Shown here piece by piece: positions 1-7,805 of a stretch of DNA of 24,538 nucleotides; within the stretch, counting starts at the first letter, position 1; each line of letters starts with the position of its first letter. The translations under genes and the position numbers were made by a program. The notes beneath the pieces were generated by a model that searched no databases, was not told the origin of the DNA, and saw only the letters and a program-made list of their open reading frames with translations. Source of the stretch: Glaciecola sp. UBA2563 (lineage in GTDB: Bacteria; Pseudomonadota; Gammaproteobacteria; Enterobacterales; Alteromonadaceae); the NCBI GenBank assembly GCA_002340325.1, contig DDLV01000122.1:1-24538 (forward strand), read 5' to 3'.

Positions 1-720
1 AAATAGGCTTGTAAGTTTTTCTATTGGGGGCAAACACGCTTCTGCATTTGCCAGTGTTTCCCTGCCAAGTTCAGACACCGTACATCCGGTATTTATGGCT
101 TGTAAACACTGCAAGAGGGGTAAACGCGTAGGTTCGTGCATGCGTGCAAACGACGTCGCAACGATGTCTAGCTGAAGGGTGTCAGCGAGTGATTCACACA
201 TCATGAGGTAACTGTCTTCATTCGCGGTTAGCCAGCGTTTAACGCATAAAAACAATCGATCTTTATAATGTTTGAGTAGCCACCTGCCCCACTCTTCGTT
301 GTCTTTAGATGGGAGATTTTCTGAGGGTAACCAGAGACAAAAACAGTGTTTGATAGTCTTGAGATCCCACTGAGTCAACTCATACTGGCCTTTTTCTGCG
401 CGCCTTCGCGCATTACTAATAATACGACAACACTCACTGTATGCTTGACGATTGGGGCAAAGTAATACCAGCGTCTGGCTTTGGATTCTGAACAAACTGC
501 CTACAATGAGTTTGATTGGCAGGTGATGACCTTTGATTTCCGTATAGGCACGCACTACCCCTGCCATAGAGCACTCATCTGTAATGGCAATGGCCTGATA
601 CCCTAAAAAATAAGCATGCCTGACCAACTCTTCAGGATGTGAAGCCGCATGTAAAAAAGAAAAGTTTGACTGACAAACGAGCTCAGCAAAGCTGTTGCAA
701 GGTTGTGATGGCATCACCAT
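1..720 (-). CDS. dnaE2: Error-prone DNA polymerase DnaE2/ImuC, N-terminal 240 residues (runs off the left edge)
   Basis: This is the amino-terminal part of the C-family polymerase that works with ImuA and ImuB in SOS translesion synthesis. The minus-strand frame is open for exactly 240 codons from the ATG at 718-720 to the window edge. The visible part is the PHP domain. SNFSFLHAASHPEEL (about residues 18-32), AITDECSMAGVVRA (45-58) and KLIVGSLFRI (70-79) match the DnaE2 pattern closely. The polymerase palm and the beta-clamp site are off-window. The start is the first ATG after an in-frame stop at 736-738, which is also the imuB stop, and lies 15 bases beyond imuB. GTG and ATG at codons 2 and 3 are alternatives, and no strong Shine-Dalgarno site is seen. 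Where the family usually has GDVHMH, this protein has TSFARMH (residues 189-195), so one PHP metal motif looks degenerate. It is the third gene of an imuA-imuB-dnaE2 operon. The assignment is firm; activity cannot be judged. Confidence 0.93.
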   Translation of the reverse strand, partial: MVMPSQPCNSFAELVCQSNFSFLHAASHPEELVRHAYFLGYQAIAITDECSMAGVVRAYTEIKGHHLPIKLIVGSLFRIQSQTLVLLCPNRQAYSECCRIISNARRRAEKGQYELTQWDLKTIKHCFCLWLPSENLPSKDNEEWGRWLLKHYKDRLFLCVKRWLTANEDSYLMMCESLADTLQLDIVATSFARMHEPTRLPLLQCLQAINTGCTVSELGRETLANAEACLPPIEKLTSLF

Positions 721-735
721 ATTAAAACCATCACT

Positions 736-2244
736 TTAAACAAAAAAACCATGCACATACCATTGGTGATCAGGCGTTTTAAAAATCCACAGCTGTTGCC
801 CCTTCTCATCCTCGCCGATGAAATAATCACGTGTTATCTCATCATCATCCCACCATCCACTGACGACTCTTTCAGGTCCTTTTATAACCGTAACCTCTGC
901 AACAAGCGGCTGCGGTTGAGGTAGCAATATGCCGGGCCTATCCACTTGTAATGATACGTCTAGCTGCGCTTTTGTTTTGTCTATTGAACACACCCTTGAG
1001 GCATACTCAGGACGAAAGTCACTATGAAACTGTACATTAGCCACTTTGCTCTCGCCTAACCGACTCACGAGGCGTGAAATCAGCGATAAGCCTGCAATGT
1101 GCTGCGATTTTTTTGTGAACAGATCGTCATTGGCAATAGGCGTCACTTCGTATTTTAAACAATGCATTTCAATCGCATGTGTCGGTGATGTGAGCTGCAC
1201 ACGCTCTAATTTGAGAGCAATAATATCAAGCCATTCTTCCTGGCGATAAATAGGCAATGCACTGGTAAATTCAAGCTTCATAGGCGCTTTTTCGCGTAGG
1301 TATAAATCGATGCCAATGTGCATACTTCGCGCATTACGTACATACAAAAACTGTTCAAGCTTGTGCAGTGAACGTTTGATGACCACCAGTAATTTTTCAG
1401 TATTTTCTATTTCATAAAGCAGTTCCAAATAATCATGAAACTCACTTGCAGGTTGGTAAAACTTCACTTGAGCTGGTGCCTGTCCACGCAATTCATTGAC
1501 AATTTTCATACTGTGGCGCGATACGCGATTCGCCACTTCTGCGATGGGTACCTTTGACAACTGTTCAAACGTGCGAATACCAATGCGCTCTAGCTTGTCT
1601 ATATCTTTGTGGTCCATATCTGAAATGGCTAAACGACACGCTGCAAGTTGTTGATGTATCGTTTTTCGCTCTGTTGTGATCACGCGTTTTCCGTGCAACG
1701 CAAGTAACTTTGCCGCTTGAATAGAATAGGCGCATGCGGCGTGATATTGGACGTCAAAATCCGCTAAGCAGTATTGCAAAATACGCCAGTAATTCTCGAG
1801 GTTTTGATATAAGTGCAGCATTCTCTGCACGCGTATTATCAGCCCTTGCGGCGGCGCTAGTGCAATATCAGAGGTAAGCATATACAAGCGTTGTGCAATC
1901 TGCTCGATACCGTTTTCTTCCACACCCGGGTTGTATTCATGTAGCTGTAAATCGCTGTGTAAAAGGCTCGCTTTCGCCAAGCCCATGCCAGTGCGCAAGC
2001 CTCTATCGAATGCAACTTGATTCACTTGCACCAACTGATTGCTGGCACTTTGATAAATCGCAATCGCCTGCTGCTGCGCCTGTTTGTGCGCGTGCGACTG
2101 ATCGTTAAGTACCGAGCGCTCAATACTATCGAGCTGTAATGTCGGAAAATATAGATAAAGCCAAAGTGACTGTGAATCAAACTGCATCAGAATATCTCTC
2201 GCCTTGTTAACACTACAATCAGTGACTAAAACTATGCTCGTCAT
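736..2244 (-). CDS. imuB: ImuB, Y-family DNA polymerase-like protein of the SOS mutasome
   Basis: ImuB is a catalytically inactive Y-family polymerase relative that bridges ImuA, DnaE2 and the sliding clamp. LWLYLYFPTLQLDSIER (residues 27-43) stands where active polymerases have the metal-binding DxD motif, so the catalytic aspartate is absent as expected. The carboxyl end, with GPERVVSGWWDDDEITRDYF (456-475) and WYVHGFF near the terminus, is the ImuB signature. DLF at 374-376, just before LISRLVSRLG, sits where a beta-clamp motif is expected, but it lacks the usual leading Gln. The ATG at 2242-2244 overlaps the imuA stop as ATGA, which indicates translational coupling. A second ATG at 2187 (codon 20) has a GAGAG eight bases upstream and gives a start closer to the usual family length, so the first 19 residues may not be translated. 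Length (502, or 483) is normal. Confidence 0.95.
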   Translation of the reverse strand: MTSIVLVTDCSVNKARDILMQFDSQSLWLYLYFPTLQLDSIERSVLNDQSHAHKQAQQQAIAIYQSASNQLVQVNQVAFDRGLRTGMGLAKASLLHSDLQLHEYNPGVEENGIEQIAQRLYMLTSDIALAPPQGLIIRVQRMLHLYQNLENYWRILQYCLADFDVQYHAACAYSIQAAKLLALHGKRVITTERKTIHQQLAACRLAISDMDHKDIDKLERIGIRTFEQLSKVPIAEVANRVSRHSMKIVNELRGQAPAQVKFYQPASEFHDYLELLYEIENTEKLLVVIKRSLHKLEQFLYVRNARSMHIGIDLYLREKAPMKLEFTSALPIYRQEEWLDIIALKLERVQLTSPTHAIEMHCLKYEVTPIANDDLFTKKSQHIAGLSLISRLVSRLGESKVANVQFHSDFRPEYASRVCSIDKTKAQLDVSLQVDRPGILLPQPQPLVAEVTVIKGPERVVSGWWDDDEITRDYFIGEDEKGQQLWIFKTPDHQWYVHGFFV

Positions 2245-2939
2245 CGACTGTGCAGATTAACGACATCTGCCTGTGCGATACGCTGTCGCTGTTTGGCGCG
2301 AAAGCGTTGTCGACAATGTAAAGGGAGAGGTAATTTGACAGGTGCCTTGGCCCACCCGTGTTTTTGTTTATTTATGTTGACGTTAACTTGTTCCCCATTG
2401 CGCTGTAATGTCAGAGAAAGATTCAACGGCAAGTTAGTGCGCATATGCTCACTATTATCAAACCAAATACAGTAGCTTTTCCCTTGTTGAGCAGCGATTT
2501 CTAATTTGCGTATCTGTAAGTGGGTAAGTGATTTGTGCCACATAAATATCCCTGCGCAAGCACCGCTTTTAACGCATTGTTCAGTGGCCCATAACGCCTC
2601 CTCATCCGAGGTTTTGTGTATCACCAAAAGACGTGCCAGATCAACGTTGTGATTGAGCAAAAACTCCGCATTCACATTACCAGGAGGAGATACAATCACC
2701 CAAAACCGATGACGTTGATCACTGTCCTGTTGCTGGATAATCTTTAATAACAGCTGGAATTCACCACAGCCTAATTTACTTTGGACATGTATCATACCTG
2801 CGCGCGGAAAACCGGCGTTAAGCGCCTGATCAAGCGTGGCAAACCCAGTGCTAGTTGGCTTTTGTTGTTCTTGTTGTTTAGCACTTGTGGCCGACCACAC
2901 CCATTGCTTATTTTGTAGCTCGTGCAAAATAGGATTCAT
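2241..2939 (-). CDS. imuA: ImuA, RecA/SulA-like component of the SOS mutasome
   Basis: ImuA is a small RecA-fold protein needed for damage-induced mutagenesis with ImuB and DnaE2. The 232-residue product has the family opening (MNPILHELQNKQWVW), then TGFATLDQALNAGFPRAGMI (about residues 31-50), which corresponds to the LDxxLxGGlPrG segment before the degenerate P-loop, and GCGEFQLLL. The frame is open further upstream to 2996, but the LexA box and the predicted -10 lie inside that extension. The start is therefore set at the ATG at 2937-2939, which has GAGGTT about five bases upstream. It is the first gene of the operon and overlaps imuB by four bases. LexA repression is expected. No lexA-like gene lies next to it inside the window, although many cassettes in other bacteria carry one. 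Confidence 0.93.
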   Translation of the reverse strand: MNPILHELQNKQWVWSATSAKQQEQQKPTSTGFATLDQALNAGFPRAGMIHVQSKLGCGEFQLLLKIIQQQDSDQRHRFWVIVSPPGNVNAEFLLNHNVDLARLLVIHKTSDEEALWATEQCVKSGACAGIFMWHKSLTHLQIRKLEIAAQQGKSYCIWFDNSEHMRTNLPLNLSLTLQRNGEQVNVNINKQKHGWAKAPVKLPLPLHCRQRFRAKQRQRIAQADVVNLHSR

Positions 2940-2952
2940 CGCAACCTCAAAA

Positions 2953-2972
2953 TACTGTATATTTGTACAGTA
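2953..2972 (-). promoter_or_regulatory. LexA (SOS) operator of imuA-imuB-dnaE2
   Basis: TACTGTATATTTGTACAGTA is a full CTGT-N8-ACAG site with a perfect TACTGT/ACAGTA inverted repeat, the gammaproteobacterial LexA consensus. It ends 13 bases upstream of the chosen imuA ATG and overlaps the predicted -10, so bound LexA would block RNA polymerase. It lies in the imuA/molybdenum-hydroxylase divergent spacer, but it is about 125 bases from the other gene's start, so control of that gene is doubtful. Confidence 0.93.
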
Positions 2973-2996
2973 TAAATATTTTGCACATTTGATCAA
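2969..2996 (-). promoter_or_regulatory. Predicted sigma-70 promoter of the imu operon
   Basis: On the minus strand, TTGATC (2991-2996) and TATACT (2969-2974) are separated by 16 bases. The TATACT shares its last bases with the left arm of the LexA box, the usual arrangement for SOS genes. This is a motif-based prediction only. Confidence 0.6.
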
Positions 2997-3098
2997 TCCT
3001 AGATGCGCAAATTTTTTATATCACCCAGATGTAATTCATGTAATATGAGATATATTGGATCTGTAATACGACAGTCTTACATAGATTTTGGAGCTTCC

Positions 3099-3596
3099 AT
3101 GTCTGAAAACCCGTCAATAAACACCCCGACAAAAAAAATAACTATCAATGATCGAGAATACGATATCGATGTCCCTGAAAACATGCCTCTGTTATGGTTT
3201 CTAAGAGACCGGCTGGAACTCACCGGCACTAAGTTTGGCTGCGGCAAAGCATTGTGCGGTGCTTGCACAGTGCATGTCGATGGCGAAGCAACACGTTCTT
3301 GCGTAATCCCTGTAGGCGCACTTGCTGGCAGAAGCATTACTACCATAGAAGGGTTATCAGATAGTGACGAACATCCGCTGCAAAAAGCATGGCTGGAAGT
3401 AGGCGTACCGCAATGTGGCTACTGCCAAGCCGGTCAAATTATGAATGCTGCAAGTTTACTCAAGCGCAATACGTCCCCAAGTGAACAGGAAATCGAGACC
3501 GCGATGCAAGGCAACATATGTCGATGCGGCACGTACCAGAGGATTAAAAAAGCGATTAGTGTAGCCGCCGATGAACTTGCCAAGGAGGTATCGTAA
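3099..3596 (+). CDS. Molybdenum hydroxylase small subunit with two [2Fe-2S] clusters (IorA-like)
   Basis: This is the electron-transfer subunit of a xanthine-oxidase-family molybdenum hydroxylase, of the isoquinoline 1-oxidoreductase/aldehyde dehydrogenase type. The 165-residue product has a plant-type ferredoxin cluster with Cys48, Cys53, Cys56 and Cys68 (GCGKALCGAC), followed by the helical second-cluster domain with Cys106, Cys109, Cys141 and Cys143 (QCGYCQAG and CRCGTY). All eight ligands are present. The frame extends upstream to 3003, but the ATG at 3099 has GGAG six bases before it and gives the usual family length. The stop overlaps the next gene's ATG by one base (TAATG), so the two subunits are probably translated together. 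No FAD subunit is encoded, so electrons presumably go to an outside acceptor such as a cytochrome. The substrate cannot be read from the sequence. Confidence 0.93.
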   Translation: MSENPSINTPTKKITINDREYDIDVPENMPLLWFLRDRLELTGTKFGCGKALCGACTVHVDGEATRSCVIPVGALAGRSITTIEGLSDSDEHPLQKAWLEVGVPQCGYCQAGQIMNAASLLKRNTSPSEQEIETAMQGNICRCGTYQRIKKAISVAADELAKEVS

Positions 3597-5830
3597 TGCG
3601 CCCAGATATCGAAGGTTTTTTAAAAGCAGAAAGAACAAGACAAGCAGAAGCGCTTGAACAGACAACGCTACAATTAAGTCTTGATAGAAGACAATTCCTT
3701 AAAGTCTCAGGCCTTGCCGCAGGTGGTTTGTTCGTTGGCGTGTCACTGCCCAACACCTCTATAGCTGACACCAAAGCAACGGTATTTAATCCTAACGCGT
3801 TTATCCATTTACAAGAAAACGGCGATGTACTGATTTATTGTGGGCGCTGCGAAATGGGCCAAGGTATCAGCACAGCCTTACCATCTGTCGTTGCCGATGA
3901 GATGGAAGCTGACTGGTCATTTGTGCGTGTAGAACAGGCCGAGGGCGACCAAGACAAATTTGGTTCACAAGCAACCGGTGGCTCTGCAAGTATTCGCACT
4001 ATGTATGAGCCTATGCGAAAAGCCGGCGCCTCTGCCAAAGACATGCTTATCGCCGCTGCTGCAAAAGTATGGAATACCTCTTCGGATAACTGCTACGCAA
4101 AACAACATTTTGTTTACCACAAGGGAAATGACAATAAGCTAAGTTATGGCGAGCTTGCGCCTATCGCCGCCAGCATGGAAGTGCCTGAAGCGCCAACGCT
4201 AAAAGCAGCAACGGATTTTAACTATGTAGGCAAAGCACTGCCTCGCCACGACGTTGGTATGGTGATATCAGGCAAGCGTACGTATGGTGTCGATGTAAAA
4301 GTCCCCGGCATGCAGTATGCCGCGATTGTGCACTGCCCGGTAATGGGCGGCACGCTGCGCTCATTGGATAAAACAGAAGCCTTAAAAGTCCCAGGCGTAA
4401 CTGCCGTGGTAGAAATCGCACCGCTAAAAGTACCGTTTGGATCTCTCGGCGGAGTTGCTGTGGTTGCTGACAATTCTTGGACAGCGCAACAAGGCGTCAG
4501 CAAACTTAAAATCGAGTGGGATCGGGGCGAGCACGGTAGCTATGACACCGATGCTTATATGGGTGAGCTTATCAAGAATGTTGAAAAGCCAGCTGAAAAA
4601 ATTGCCGAACGCGGTGATGTAGAAAACGCCTTTAAAAATGCAGCTAAGACAGTGTCCGCCACCTATACCGAAGGTCATTTAGTGCATGCGCCTATGGAGC
4701 CAAACGCGAGTGTTGTGGCTGTACACGACAATCATTGTGAAGTGTGGGCGTCTACACAAAGCCCAGATGATATCCAATCAGTTTTATCTGGTTTTCTCGG
4801 CATGGATAAGAAACAAATCAAAGTTAACGTGATGATTTGCGGCGGCGCGTTTGGTCGCAAGTTCAAATGCGACTATGTGCAAGAAGCAGCTGCCATTTCA
4901 AAAGCAGTTGGCACACCCATTCAGCTCACATGGACCCGAGAAGAAGATACGAAAACAGGCTATTACCATTCTAACAGCGCCCAGCATATAAAAGCGTCAT
5001 TAGATGAAAACAATAACGTCACAGGTTGGCTGCACCGAATCGCCTTCCCGTCGATTAATACGCTGTTTGATCCATCTGTTCAGTTTGCACCTGCAAATGC
5101 GGTCAGTGAAATTGAAAGCCACCCTTTTGGCGTTACCAACCTTAGAAGCGAATCCGGGTTAGCTCCCGCTCACACGCGCATTGGCTGGTATCGCGCAGTC
5201 TATGCCATCTTTTGGGGATTAGGCTTTGGTGTATTTGCCGATGAACTTGCCGAAACAGCAGGTGTTGATACAGTAACCATGCTCAATCGACTATATGACG
5301 CTAACAAAAACCCAGAGCAAGCTGAATTAGTTGCGCGCTCCAAGGCCGTTTTGGCATTGGCGGCAGAAAAATCTGGCTTTGGAAAAGCGCTTCCTGAAGG
5401 AGAAGGATTAGGCATTGCGGTGCATTACAGTTTCCAGACCTATGTCGCCATGGCGGTACACGTGAGAATGAAAGGTGACGATTTTGAAGTCGTCCGTGTG
5501 GATAACGCCGTTGACTGCGGACAGGTACTAAACAAAGATGGTGCAGCCGCGCAACAAGAAGGCGCCGTTGCAATGGGAATATCGCTGTCTAAATACTGCG
5601 AAGTCACCTTTAAAGATGGTGCTGTAGTCAACGGAAACTTCGACGATTATCCAGTAATGCGCATTACCGATATGCCGGAAGTGCGTACACACTTTATTGA
5701 ATCAGATGCAGCCCCCACGGGACTTGGCGAGCCCGGTATGGCTCCATTTGCGCCTGCTTTGGTAAATGCAATATATCAGGCATCCGGCAAACGCTATCGC
5801 AGTTTACCGATACAGCCGTTGCGGACGTGA
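3596..5830 (+). CDS. Molybdenum hydroxylase large subunit, Tat-exported (IorB-like)
   Basis: This is the catalytic molybdopterin-binding subunit paired with the upstream [2Fe-2S] subunit. An AAGGAGG ribosome site at 3582-3588 precedes the ATG. The 744-residue protein starts with an IorB-style extension holding a twin-arginine motif (DRRQFLK, Arg31-Arg32) and a hydrophobic stretch to about residue 50, with possible cleavage after SIA near 57. Export of the folded complex to the periplasm is therefore likely. The small subunit has no signal of its own and would ride along. Family motifs include EMGQGI near residue 86, GGAFGRKF, and the terminal TGLGEPGMAPFAPALVNAI, in which Glu712 of GEPG is the expected catalytic base. 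The length is typical for single-chain IorB-like subunits. No cofactor-maturation gene (XdhC type) or cytochrome lies alongside. The enzyme class is well supported; the substrate (an aldehyde or N-heterocycle) is unknown. Confidence 0.92.
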   Translation: MRPDIEGFLKAERTRQAEALEQTTLQLSLDRRQFLKVSGLAAGGLFVGVSLPNTSIADTKATVFNPNAFIHLQENGDVLIYCGRCEMGQGISTALPSVVADEMEADWSFVRVEQAEGDQDKFGSQATGGSASIRTMYEPMRKAGASAKDMLIAAAAKVWNTSSDNCYAKQHFVYHKGNDNKLSYGELAPIAASMEVPEAPTLKAATDFNYVGKALPRHDVGMVISGKRTYGVDVKVPGMQYAAIVHCPVMGGTLRSLDKTEALKVPGVTAVVEIAPLKVPFGSLGGVAVVADNSWTAQQGVSKLKIEWDRGEHGSYDTDAYMGELIKNVEKPAEKIAERGDVENAFKNAAKTVSATYTEGHLVHAPMEPNASVVAVHDNHCEVWASTQSPDDIQSVLSGFLGMDKKQIKVNVMICGGAFGRKFKCDYVQEAAAISKAVGTPIQLTWTREEDTKTGYYHSNSAQHIKASLDENNNVTGWLHRIAFPSINTLFDPSVQFAPANAVSEIESHPFGVTNLRSESGLAPAHTRIGWYRAVYAIFWGLGFGVFADELAETAGVDTVTMLNRLYDANKNPEQAELVARSKAVLALAAEKSGFGKALPEGEGLGIAVHYSFQTYVAMAVHVRMKGDDFEVVRVDNAVDCGQVLNKDGAAAQQEGAVAMGISLSKYCEVTFKDGAVVNGNFDDYPVMRITDMPEVRTHFIESDAAPTGLGEPGMAPFAPALVNAIYQASGKRYRSLPIQPLRT

Positions 5831-5841
5831 GCAAAGAACAG

Positions 5842-7188
5842 CTACAAAATTTTCGCTTCGATTTTATACCCTATGATAACTGGTGGGCGATCAAATATGC
5901 CCACTTGACCCGCCTCAGATATTGACAAAAACAATCGCTTGTTTTCCAAGTCATATGTTGCGCCTATCACCTGCTTTGAACCAGATTGGTCATAAGGGTG
6001 GCTCCACTTTCCATAACTAAATGGTCTGGGCAAAAAAGGTTCCTCAGCGCTTAAAATATCATCTATGTTGTAAAGCCAAAAGTAATTGTAATTGTCTGCT
6101 ACTTCGTAGCTGCAAGGGCCTTCGCATACATTGCCATCGTCCTGTGTAATTTTATAACCAACGCCGCTATGTATACCTCCGTGTGATCCAACTACCATGA
6201 ATATTCGAGAGTTGGGAATGACGAAGCCATAGATAGCTCTTGCAAGAGAACCCCAGACCGGACTCTGCGAAGAATTGTAAGTCGCACCACCATCAACAAG
6301 CTCAGACCCTTGAGCTAAATCATAAACCTGCTTAACTTGTGTGTTGATGCTTCTATCAATAGATGGCACTGCATCAACAACATCTTGTGGGTCGAAAGTA
6401 TACAGACTTGGTCCCTGGGAATATCTTGATGTAATCGAGTAGTTTGACGCCCAACCTACCAAATACTCGCTGCCAAAATCGCTTTGAAGCTCAAGAGGGA
6501 TCTCTGACATGTATCCAGCGGCTTTAGCTTTACCCTCAAGCTGTAACATTCCTTCGAAAGAAGAGTTTTGCAGGTCATAAGGATTTCGGAAAAGTTGCAA
6601 ATTGTCTTCATTGGTGCCAGGAGCGTCATACCAAATTTCAGAGGTAACAATAAGATTACTGTTAAAATATAAAATACCTGTGATCCTATTTGTGTCCTGT
6701 CCCTCATTCTTTCTACTGAGTATGTTCGTGTAATTTTGTAGAACAGGCGCTATTGGTAATCCACTTACGTCTAAATCAAAACCTAAATTATCAGGCACTT
6801 TAAATTCTGCAATTCCATTGTACTGAGAATGTCCAGCCAAATATAAACTGTCATTGGTCTTGTTGTAACCTAATGTGCCAACTGCATAGTTAGAAGAGTT
6901 ACCCTCAGGCTCCCCACCTGCGATTGCTCTGAAAGCGCCCAAGTACTCAATGTTGAGAAACGCGTCAAGTCCTCTTGGAACATTTATGTCGATGGCATTA
7001 GACTGTGGAATGTCTTCTGCCAAATCTTCAGCTTGCATCCCATTAGCAGGCAATGGAGTTGGTGCGATGGGTTGAATATTTTGTGGTGCAGTGGGTTGAA
7101 TATTTTGAGTCTCTTGCGAGCCACCGCAAGCTGCCAATGCGATAATAAGCATGGATACGCTAGAAATTTTGTCAATTCGCACTCTCAT
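5842..7188 (-). CDS. Predicted lipoprotein of unknown function, 448 residues
   Basis: I do not recognise the family. The product begins with a short basic region, a hydrophobic stretch (SMLIIALAA) and the lipobox LAAC, so Cys21 should be lipidated and the protein anchored in the periplasm or outer membrane. Residues 22-60 are a Pro/Gln/Asn-rich linker containing an eight-residue duplication. The rest is rich in aromatic and glycine residues, with strand-like segments (for example GTLGYNKTNDSLYLAGHS, ITGILYFNSNLIVTS and GATYDLENKRLFLSISEAG). This suggests a beta-propeller or other all-beta fold, which is inference from pattern only. AGAGGA lies almost directly against the ATG, closer than is usual, so the exact start is uncertain. 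The gene converges on the molybdenum hydroxylase operon with only 11 bases between stops. There is no evidence that the two are functionally linked. Confidence 0.72.
   Translation of the reverse strand: MRVRIDKISSVSMLIIALAACGGSQETQNIQPTAPQNIQPIAPTPLPANGMQAEDLAEDIPQSNAIDINVPRGLDAFLNIEYLGAFRAIAGGEPEGNSSNYAVGTLGYNKTNDSLYLAGHSQYNGIAEFKVPDNLGFDLDVSGLPIAPVLQNYTNILSRKNEGQDTNRITGILYFNSNLIVTSEIWYDAPGTNEDNLQLFRNPYDLQNSSFEGMLQLEGKAKAAGYMSEIPLELQSDFGSEYLVGWASNYSITSRYSQGPSLYTFDPQDVVDAVPSIDRSINTQVKQVYDLAQGSELVDGGATYNSSQSPVWGSLARAIYGFVIPNSRIFMVVGSHGGIHSGVGYKITQDDGNVCEGPCSYEVADNYNYFWLYNIDDILSAEEPFLPRPFSYGKWSHPYDQSGSKQVIGATYDLENKRLFLSISEAGQVGIFDRPPVIIGYKIEAKIL
7061..7108. repeat. 24-bp tandem duplication in the lipoprotein linker
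   Basis: Two adjacent 24-bp units (7061-7084 and 7085-7108) share an identical 16-bp core (TGGGTTGAATATTTTG at 7068 and 7092). They encode the repeated QNIQPxAP in the linker just after the lipidated cysteine. It is in frame, so copy number could vary without breaking the gene. Confidence 0.85.
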
Positions 7189-7443
7189 TTCCTCTATTAT
7201 ACGAGCTTGAATGTCAATAAATCATGTGTAACGGGTTGGATTTTCGTACATTAATGGTTTTACAAGCTTTGTATTTTTATCAAAGCCTGCTCTTACTGAC
7301 GTTCCCTCGGGATTATAACCATTTTTTAACGTTGTATATTATTTGAACTCTTTAGATTATTCAATGCCTGAAAAAAATTTGATTCACAGTGAACCTTTTG
7401 AACACAATAACATCATACTATCATCGTAGATTGGACATGGACC

Positions 7444-7671
7444 ATGTATATGTATGTGATTCAAGATATAGACAACACCCCAATAGAAAATAAAACCGCA
7501 AAAGAACTGTTATTCACACTTTTTAAAAAATTCAAAGGACGGTCCGTAAAAATCGCACAAAAGCGACCAAACGGTCTGAAAAAATTATTTTTTGTTACCG
7601 TATTGTCTGAAAAGGCAATTGTGGAAACATATAACCCGGACAAATCTGTTAACGAGCAATATTTTCATTAG
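7444..7671 (+). CDS. Small orphan protein, 75 residues
   Basis: I do not recognise this protein. The 75-residue product is lysine-rich, with an acidic opening (IQDIDNTPIE), a basic helix-like middle (ELLFTLFKKFKGRSVKIAQK) and a strand-like end (KLFFVTVLSEKAIVETY). It has no signal peptide, Cys/His cluster or obvious DNA-binding motif. Two starts are possible (7444 and 7450), and neither has a strong Shine-Dalgarno site. The case for a real gene rests on the coherent composition, on its isolation in an otherwise empty stretch, and on a strong plus-strand terminator 27 bases after the stop. The opposite-strand frame at 7461-7643 is a shadow. Confidence 0.5.
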   Translation: MYMYVIQDIDNTPIENKTAKELLFTLFKKFKGRSVKIAQKRPNGLKKLFFVTVLSEKAIVETYNPDKSVNEQYFH

Positions 7672-7697
7672 TATGCTCAAGTAGCACAACTCCTCAC

Positions 7698-7723
7698 AAG
7701 CCTTGTCATCACAAGGCTTTTTT
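7698..7723 (+). terminator. Rho-independent terminator after the 75-residue gene
   Basis: A perfect 9-bp stem (AAGCCTTGT/ACAAGGCTT) with a CATC loop runs into six T residues on the plus strand. It separates the small upstream gene from the Nudix gene, so the latter needs its own promoter. Confidence 0.88.
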
Positions 7724-7805
7724 AATCTTCAGACCTTGCAAGCTTGCGCTGAGCATTATATTTTCCGTCTAATGCTGTTCGTATACTAAGAAAAATACCT
7801 ATAAG

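Noticed and set aside
7196..7201. TATAAT on the minus strand just upstream of the lipoprotein ATG
   Set aside because: It would put the transcript start at the ATG itself. The TTGACA further upstream is only 10 bases away, too close for a sigma-70 promoter.
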